Part shown: positions 7,347 to 11,936 of the stretch, in pieces
Position numbering within the stretch: position 1 is the stretch's first letter
How the letters are laid out: each line of letters begins with the position of its first letter
Assembly (NCBI GenBank): GCA_021814355.1
Contig: JAKAIJ010000068.1
Coordinates: 1-11,936, forward strand
Source of the DNA: Acidobacteriota bacterium
GTDB taxonomy: Bacteria > Acidobacteriota > UBA4820 > DSQY01
Length of the DNA stretch: 11,936 nt
Direction of reading: 5' to 3'
Program-made: the position numbers and the translations under genes
Notes under the pieces: model-generated
Database searches by the model: none
The model's input: the letters and a program-made list of their open reading frames with translations, nothing else
Told to the model about the DNA's origin: nothing

Positions 7347-7970
7347 TCAAGGCAGTTGGGGCTTTCCCAGGTGGAACCGCGGACCCAGCCCGGCGTAGTT
7401 CGGAGCGTCCACGCCGCTCCCGGCGAGGCGCGCCAGCGGCTCCCACCGGTCCCCCCGGGCGCAGTCGAGCGCCTCGTCCCACAGCCGCTCGGCGGCATGG
7501 GCCACCAGCACGTCCAGGAGAAGCAACGTGGAGCGCTCGCCGAGCGTCACCTCCTGACGGAGGAGGCACTCGAGGGCCACGGGGGCGTCGGCCAACCTGG
7601 GCACCGCCACCGCCCGGGAGGAGACGGTCTCAAGACCCAGCCGCTCGGCCTCGCTCACCTCGGGCGGGACCTCCTCGCCGCTCGCATGGAGCGCCTCCAG
7701 GAGGGCTAGGTCCGCGAGGTGCACCACCGCTTCCCGCCGGGCCAAGAGGTTTGCGTGGGTGTCTTTCAAGGAGCCGTCGGAGCGGCGCCCCACGTGGAGG
7801 GCCAAGGCGGGCGGGTTGAAGATGCCCATGAAGCTGGAAAAGGGGGCCAAGTTTACCTGGCCGCGCCCCCCGAGGGTCGTCACCCAGGCCACGGGCCGGG
7901 GCACCACCAGGCTCGAAAGCACCCGGTAGACGTCCCGCCGCCCCATCTTCCGCAGGTCCCGCGTGACCAT
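7347..7970 (-). CDS. Flavin reductase-like FMN-binding split-barrel protein
   Basis: 207 residues of the flavin reductase-like (DIM6/NTAB) family, which binds FMN in a split barrel and often supplies reduced flavin or acts as a small oxidoreductase. Diagnostic blocks are V22-VPRPVAWVTT32, N40-LAPFSSF47 followed by NPPALALHVG, and K69-DT71 with THANL just after. The C-terminal part (about 100-207) is weaker but ends in the usual tyrosine/glycine-rich strand (NYAGLGPRFHLGKP). The ATG is supported by AGGAGG on the minus strand (plus positions 7976-7981), 5 nt upstream. It converges on the asparaginase-like gene (57 nt between stops) and diverges from the cupin gene. Partner enzyme and substrate cannot be told from the sequence. 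Confidence 0.88.
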   Translation of the reverse strand: MVTRDLRKMGRRDVYRVLSSLVVPRPVAWVTTLGGRGQVNLAPFSSFMGIFNPPALALHVGRRSDGSLKDTHANLLARREAVVHLADLALLEALHASGEEVPPEVSEAERLGLETVSSRAVAVPRLADAPVALECLLRQEVTLGERSTLLLLDVLVAHAAERLWDEALDCARGDRWEPLARLAGSGVDAPNYAGLGPRFHLGKPQLP

Positions 7971-8039
7971 GGTCGCCTCCTGAAAAGCCGTGGAGAATCC
8001 TCTGGGGCCGCACGCGGTTCTGCAACCGCTCGTTTAGAG

Positions 8040-8067
8040 TTTTTATTTTACCGCGGCCTCGTGTCCA
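8040..8067 (-). promoter_or_regulatory. Putative sigma70-type promoter for the flavin reductase-like gene
   Basis: On the minus strand a -35 TGGACA (plus 8062-8067) is followed after 16 nt by a -10 TAAAAA (plus 8040-8045), inside a short AT-rich patch that stands out in this GC-rich DNA. Transcription would begin near 8033, giving a leader of roughly 60 nt before the ATG at 7970. The match is 5/6 and 4/6 to the consensus boxes. Position and orientation fit; no direct evidence of use. Confidence 0.4.
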
Positions 8068-8115
8068 GCTTGGCGCATGCTGTGCGGCGAGGCGTTTCGT
8101 GGGATGATCTCCATC

Positions 8116-8133
8116 TTGGGACATATGGCCCAA
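8116..8133. promoter_or_regulatory. Near-perfect 18-bp palindrome, possible operator
   Basis: TTGGGACATATGGCCCAA matches its own reverse complement at 16 of 18 positions, centred on CATATG. It lies 52 nt upstream of the cupin start, in the divergent region between the flavin reductase-like and cupin genes. Such a site suits a dimeric regulator that could control the cupin gene or both genes. No regulator gene is adjacent, so this is only a candidate site. Confidence 0.35.
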
Positions 8134-8185
8134 AGGGGGCGGGAGCGGGTCCGCCGGTCTTTCAGGCGTTTCAAGGAGACTTCGG

Positions 8186-8674
8186 ATGGCGGTCCTGTCG
8201 GCTCGGGACATCATCGGGCTCCTCGGCCTTGCGCCCCTCGAGCGGGAGGGGGGATATTTCGTGGAGACCTATCGCGGACCCCGCCTCTCGGGCACGACGC
8301 GGGCCGCCTCCACGGCCATCTACTACCTACTCACGCCGGAGGGCTTCTCGGCGCTCCACCGGCTGCCTTCGGACGAAATCTACCACTTCTACTTCGGCGA
8401 CCCCGTGGAGCTCCTGCAGCTCCGGCCCGACGGGACGGGAACGCTCTGTCGCCTGGGCCCCGGTTTGGCCTCGGGGGAGCGCCCGCAGTGGCTCGTCCCC
8501 GCCGGCGTATGGCAGGGCTCCCGCCTGGCGGCGGGAGGCCGGGCAGGATTCGCCCTCCTCGGCACCACCGTGGCCCCGGGGTTCCAGTTCGAGGACTACG
8601 CGCCGGGCGACGGCGCGGCGCTGGCCCTTCTCTACCCCGCCTTCGCCCGGATGATCGCCTCGCTGGCTCGATGA
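8186..8674 (+). CDS. DUF985-family cupin protein
   Basis: 162-residue single-domain protein of the DUF985 cupin family, a small beta-barrel of uncertain biochemical role. Characteristic blocks are GGYFVETYR near residues 22-30, STAIYYLLTP, H58-RLPSDEIYHFY69 with GDP after it, a VPAGVWQ turn, and the C-terminal LLGTTVAPGFQFEDY. H58, E64 and H67 are candidate metal ligands of the first cupin motif. AAGGAG at 8173-8178 lies 7 nt upstream of the ATG. Length matches the family. No signal peptide or membrane segment, so it is probably cytoplasmic. It is divergent from the flavin reductase-like gene and is followed by the promoter of the protease gene; nothing nearby reveals its substrate. Confidence 0.9.
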   Translation: MAVLSARDIIGLLGLAPLEREGGYFVETYRGPRLSGTTRAASTAIYYLLTPEGFSALHRLPSDEIYHFYFGDPVELLQLRPDGTGTLCRLGPGLASGERPQWLVPAGVWQGSRLAAGGRAGFALLGTTVAPGFQFEDYAPGDGAALALLYPAFARMIASLAR

Positions 8675-8711
8675 CCTCCGCCCCCGTTCCCGCGGCCATT
8701 TTAGTCAGCGC

Positions 8712-8739
8712 TTGACATTCCTCTCACCCCGAGTACATT
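8712..8739 (+). promoter_or_regulatory. Putative sigma70 promoter of the secreted protease gene
   Basis: A perfect -35 box TTGACA (8712-8717) is followed after 16 nt by TACATT (8734-8739), 4/6 to the -10 consensus, in an AT-richer stretch just after the cupin gene. Initiation would fall near 8746, about 59 nt before the ATG at 8805. This is the best-matching promoter in the window and indicates that the protease gene is transcribed on its own. The predicted start coincides with the first of two direct repeats. Confidence 0.6.
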
Positions 8740-8745
8740 AACAAG

Positions 8746-8778
8746 TGGGGTGTTTTGTCATTCTGGGGTGTTTTGACA
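8746..8778 (+). repeat. 12-bp direct repeat with embedded inverted TGTCA/TGACA at the promoter
   Basis: TGGGGTGTTTTG occurs exactly at 8746-8757 and 8764-8775, 18 bp start to start; with the following bases (TCA and ACA) the match is 14 of 15. The ends also form TGTCA (8756-8760), 13 nt, TGACA (8774-8778). The pair begins at the predicted transcription start and lies before the ribosome site AGGGGGAGGG (8791-8800). Repeats placed here could bind a repressor or act in the mRNA leader; the regulator is unknown. Confidence 0.5.
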
Positions 8779-8804
8779 GTCTCGATCCTCAGGGGGAGGG
8801 TTCC

Positions 8805-11800
8805 ATGCGACGCACTGCAGTGTGGGCGGTGGTTTTGGGCCTTCTCGCGTCGGCTGCGATTTCGGTCTCCGCGCAGAAGGTGAAGGACCCGATGAACCAG
8901 TTGGACGACGTCGTCTTCGGGAAACCGGAGCTGCGCACGGTCGCCCAGCACGAGGAGTTGAGCCAAGTCCGGTCCCTGGCTCCGCCGCCGACCCTGTCGG
9001 CCTTTGACGCCTTTCTCGCCAAGGAGGGCGGCGGACAGTGGTTGATGATCTTCGACCGGGTGACGGGGCGGCCCGCCCTCATGGAGGGGCTTGGCGTCCC
9101 CTGGATTCCGGGGACGGCCAACGCCCTCACGGGCTACGACATCGGCCTGGACGCCCTCGCGGTGCCGAACGAGCAGGTGCCGCTCAAGGTCGTCGCGGGG
9201 AAGGCGTTGGACCTGATCCGCGCCTATCCCGACCTCTTCGGCGTGGACCCCAGGGACCTCCAGATCAACGAGATCGCCTCGGGGCCCGTCCTGAACTACC
9301 TCTACTTCGTGGATTTCCGCTGGACCTACTACGGCATCCCCGTGGAGGGCGCGCACGTCGTCTTCCGTCTCAACCACGGCAACCTGGTCCAGATGGGCCA
9401 GGAGAACGTCAACCCCTCCGCGGTGAGGGCCCTCGACCCCACCCCCGCGCTCACGCGGGAGACCGCGTGGGACATCCTGGCTTCCTACCTCGGCGGGCTC
9501 TCGCCCAAGGACCAGACCCTGGAGAAGGGACGCCTCCTCGTCCTGCCCGTGAGCACGCCCGAGACCCTCTCGGGCGTCTCCGTTCTGCCCGGCAGCGGGG
9601 TGAGGTACCGCCTCGTCTACGAGCTCTCCTTCCGCCGCCCCGGGGTCATCGGCACCTGGGAGGCCCGCGTGGACGCCCACACGGGCGAGCTCCTCTCGTT
9701 CCTGGACGCCAACCGGTACGGCAAGGTGCACGGCGGGGTCTACCCCACCGACCAGCCCGCCACCGAGATTGACCGCCCCTTCCCCTACGCCGACACGGGG
9801 CTGGCGGCGCCCAACAACTACGCCGACAGCGGCGGCCTCTTCCCGGGCAATACCGCCACCTCCACCCTCACCGGAAAGTACGTGGACATCGTGGACACCT
9901 GCGGCGCCATCAGCCTCTCCACCACGACCGGCGACCTCAACTTCGGGACGAGCACCGCCACGGACAGCAACACGCCGGGGTTCGGCGGGGCGGGCAACAC
10001 GCGGGCCTCGCGCACGCAGTACTACCACGTGACGATGGTCAAGATCAAAGCCCTCACCTACATGCCCACCAACACCTGGCTCCAGGGCGTGGTCACCGAC
10101 AACGTGAACCTGAACCAGACCTGCAACGCCTACTGGAACGGCACCTCCCTCAACTTCTTCAACAAGGGGGCGGGGCAGTGCTGGAACACGGGCGAGCTGC
10201 CGGGCGTCTCGCTGCACGAGTGGGGCCACGGGATGGACTCCAACGACGGGATGGCCCCGGCGGACAAGGGGACCGGCGAGACCTACGGCGACTTCACGGG
10301 CTCGCTCCAGACCCACGGCTCCTGCGCGGGCGGCGGGTTCTTCTTCACCATGAACCGGGGGTGCGGCACGAGCACCGTCGGGTTCAACTGCAGCGGGTAC
10401 GGCGACTGCTGCTCCAACTGCTCGGGCATCCGCGAGCTCGACTACGCCAAGCACGCCTCCAACCTGCCCTACTTCGCCGAGGACCTGACCAGCAACGTCT
10501 GCGCGGGGTGCACCACCTACGCCTGCACCACGAGCGCGACCTACGCCGGCCCCTGCGGCTACGAGGGCCACTGCGAGTCGCTCATCTCCTCCCAGGCCAT
10601 GTGGGACCTGCCGGCGCGCGACCTGGTCACCTGGGGGCTGGACATTGACACGGCGTGGCAGACGATGGACCGCTACTGGTACGCCAGCCGCGGGACCTCC
10701 GGCGGCGTCTACGCCTGCCCCACCCTCACGACCACCAACGGGTGCGGAGCGGCCAACTACTTCTCCACCTTCCGGGTGGTGGACGACTGCGACGGGAACC
10801 TCGCCAACGGGACCCCGCACGCCAGCGCCATCTACAATGCGTTCAACCGCCACAAGATCGCCTGCACCTCGGTGGTGAACACCGACCAGACGGGGTGCTG
10901 CCCGGTCTTTAGCCCCAACACGCCGGTCCTGAGCGGCACCGCCGGGAGCAACTCCGCCGTCCTGAGCTGGGGCGCCGTGACCAACGCCACCCGGTACTTC
11001 GTCTACCGCAACGAGAGCGGGTGCAGCGCCGGCTACACGAGGGTTGCCACGGTGACCGCGCCGACGCTGAACTACACCGACACCACGGTCGTCAACGGCG
11101 TGACCTACTACTACCGCATCCAGGCGGCCTCGGCCTCCGACGCCTGCACCACCGCCATGAGCAACTGCGTCACCATCACGCCGCAGCCTTGCGCGGGCGC
11201 CGTGACCCTCGACCGGGCGCTCTACAGCTGCAGCGACACGGTGAACGTCACGGTGCTCGACTCCACCGTCGTCACCCCCGTCACCGTGAAGTTCTGGTCC
11301 AGCGTGGACGCCACCCAGAAGACCCTCACGCTGACCAACAACCCCGTCGGCAGCGCCACTTACACGGGCTCCTTCACCACCACGTCGGGCCCCGCGGGCG
11401 CCACCCAGTGCCAAGTGGCGGACGGCGCCACCATCACGGTTCAATACACGGACCCGGACTACTGCGGCACCCCCAACCAGGTGGTCACCACGACGGCCAC
11501 CGCCGACTGCGCAGGCCCCGTCATCACCAACGTGGCCGTCTCCAACATCACCGACAGCACCGCCGACGTCACCTGGACCACCAACGAGGCGGCCAACAGC
11601 CGCGTCACCTACGGGACTTCGATCCCGCCCGGGACCAACAAGGACGACCTCGCCAACTACGTCACGAGCCACACGATGACCCTCACGGGGCTGACCGGCT
11701 GCACCACGTACCGGTTCTCGGTCACCTCCGCGGATACCGCCACCAACAGCACGACCAACAACAACGGCGGCGCCTACTTCTCCTTCACGACCCTGGGGCG

Positions 11801-11936
11801 CTACTTCGCCTTCGGCCCCGACAACGTGGAGGGCGGCGCGGGCACATGGACCGCTTCGGGCACCGCGGGCTCCGTCTGGCACATTGACACCTGCCGCGCC
11901 AACTCCCCCACCCGCGCCTGGAAGGCCGGCGCCAGC
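8805..11936 (+). CDS. Secreted M36/fungalysin-like zinc metalloprotease with FN3-like repeats (3' end outside window)
   Basis: 1044 codons, still open at the window edge. Residues 1-23 are a signal peptide (MRR, hydrophobic core, VSA before Q24). Residues 24-~310 form a fungalysin/thermolysin-type propeptide (FTP-like YFVDFRWTYYG...GAHVVFRL at about 167-188; PepSY-like strand near 266-300). The zinc site is H471-E-W-G-H475, with E492 in GETYGDF the likely third ligand, resembling the GEGWGDF of M36 peptidases. A Cys-rich region follows, ending LANGTPHASAIYNAFNRH. Then come an FN3-like domain (about 705-793), an Ig-like Cys-bearing domain (about 794-902), a second FN3-like domain (about 904-995), and the start of another module. 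Cysteines are absent up to residue 365, then 30 occur from C366 to C1030, suggesting a disulfide-bonded extracellular enzyme. AGGGGGAGGG at 8791-8800 supports this start. Substrates are unknown; nutrition or surface processing is inference. Confidence 0.88.
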   Translation, partial: MRRTAVWAVVLGLLASAAISVSAQKVKDPMNQLDDVVFGKPELRTVAQHEELSQVRSLAPPPTLSAFDAFLAKEGGGQWLMIFDRVTGRPALMEGLGVPWIPGTANALTGYDIGLDALAVPNEQVPLKVVAGKALDLIRAYPDLFGVDPRDLQINEIASGPVLNYLYFVDFRWTYYGIPVEGAHVVFRLNHGNLVQMGQENVNPSAVRALDPTPALTRETAWDILASYLGGLSPKDQTLEKGRLLVLPVSTPETLSGVSVLPGSGVRYRLVYELSFRRPGVIGTWEARVDAHTGELLSFLDANRYGKVHGGVYPTDQPATEIDRPFPYADTGLAAPNNYADSGGLFPGNTATSTLTGKYVDIVDTCGAISLSTTTGDLNFGTSTATDSNTPGFGGAGNTRASRTQYYHVTMVKIKALTYMPTNTWLQGVVTDNVNLNQTCNAYWNGTSLNFFNKGAGQCWNTGELPGVSLHEWGHGMDSNDGMAPADKGTGETYGDFTGSLQTHGSCAGGGFFFTMNRGCGTSTVGFNCSGYGDCCSNCSGIRELDYAKHASNLPYFAEDLTSNVCAGCTTYACTTSATYAGPCGYEGHCESLISSQAMWDLPARDLVTWGLDIDTAWQTMDRYWYASRGTSGGVYACPTLTTTNGCGAANYFSTFRVVDDCDGNLANGTPHASAIYNAFNRHKIACTSVVNTDQTGCCPVFSPNTPVLSGTAGSNSAVLSWGAVTNATRYFVYRNESGCSAGYTRVATVTAPTLNYTDTTVVNGVTYYYRIQAASASDACTTAMSNCVTITPQPCAGAVTLDRALYSCSDTVNVTVLDSTVVTPVTVKFWSSVDATQKTLTLTNNPVGSATYTGSFTTTSGPAGATQCQVADGATITVQYTDPDYCGTPNQVVTTTATADCAGPVITNVAVSNITDSTADVTWTTNEAANSRVTYGTSIPPGTNKDDLANYVTSHTMTLTGLTGCTTYRFSVTSADTATNSTTNNNGGAYFSFTTLGRYFAFGPDNVEGGAGTWTASGTAGSVWHIDTCRANSPTRAWKAGAS

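Noticed and set aside
7326..7361. CCCCAA/TTGGGG inverted repeat between the convergent genes as a bidirectional terminator
   Set aside because: Only a 6-bp stem with a 24-nt loop, reaching into the flavin reductase-like coding end, and no T-run on either side.
7290..8185. Possible RNA gene or CRISPR-like repeats between the smaller genes
   Set aside because: I saw no tRNA-like cloverleaf, no rRNA sequence and no regularly spaced repeats here or elsewhere in the window.
8724..11882. 1052-codon open frame on the minus strand, opposite the protease gene
   Set aside because: It mirrors codon-position GC bias: it is a Gly/Ala/Val/Arg/His-rich stretch with no family motif, and it also runs through the promoter region. 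The plus-strand frame has a signal peptide, zinc site and FN3 domains.

Overview
The window is very GC-rich bacterial chromosome with tightly packed genes. It carries most of an aa3-family (caa3-type) cytochrome c oxidase operon, followed by unrelated housekeeping-like genes and the start of a very large secreted metalloprotease. The organism is an aerobe, or at least respires oxygen. The mix of an A2-type caa3 oxidase, high GC, and a cysteine-rich, FN3-bearing secreted protease suggests Acidobacteriota (Holophagae/Thermoanaerobaculia-like) or a myxobacterial/deltaproteobacterial relative. That placement is inference from gene style; the window has no rRNA or other taxonomic marker.

Region 1 (3-5558, all + strand): the tail of an unidentified gene, then sco (copper delivery), ctaD (subunit I), ctaE (subunit III), ctaF (subunit IV), ctaC (subunit II fused to cytochrome c) and ctaB (heme O synthase). 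sco/ctaD and ctaD/ctaE overlap by ATGA, and most other gaps are 11-18 nt, so this looks like one transcript. The exception is a 195-nt gap between ctaE and ctaF, filled by an AT-richer inverted-repeat element (3247-3400). Together the genes supply the oxidase core, its copper chaperone and the first enzyme of heme A synthesis; heme A synthase (ctaA) is not in the window. Subunit I has the YSHP signature of A2-type oxidases. Subunit II keeps all CuA ligands but has Val where the family has the metal-binding Glu.

Region 2 (5661-7289, +): a 542-residue cytoplasmic protein with a receiver-like N-terminus lacking the phospho-acceptor Asp, followed by an asparaginase-type amidohydrolase whose N-terminal catalytic domain appears circularly permuted: the HGTDT block comes before the TGGTI and DSS blocks. 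This is the most unusual item here.

Region 3 (7347-8674): a flavin-reductase-like FMN-binding protein on the minus strand, divergent from a DUF985 cupin gene on the plus strand. The 215-nt space between them holds a plausible minus-strand promoter and a near-perfect 18-bp palindrome.

Region 4 (8712-11936, +): a good sigma70-type promoter, a 12-bp direct repeat at the likely transcription start, and a secreted M36/fungalysin-like zinc protease. It has a signal peptide, a Cys-free propeptide, a HEWGH site, a Cys-rich catalytic region and FN3-like modules, and it runs off the window still open after 1044 codons.
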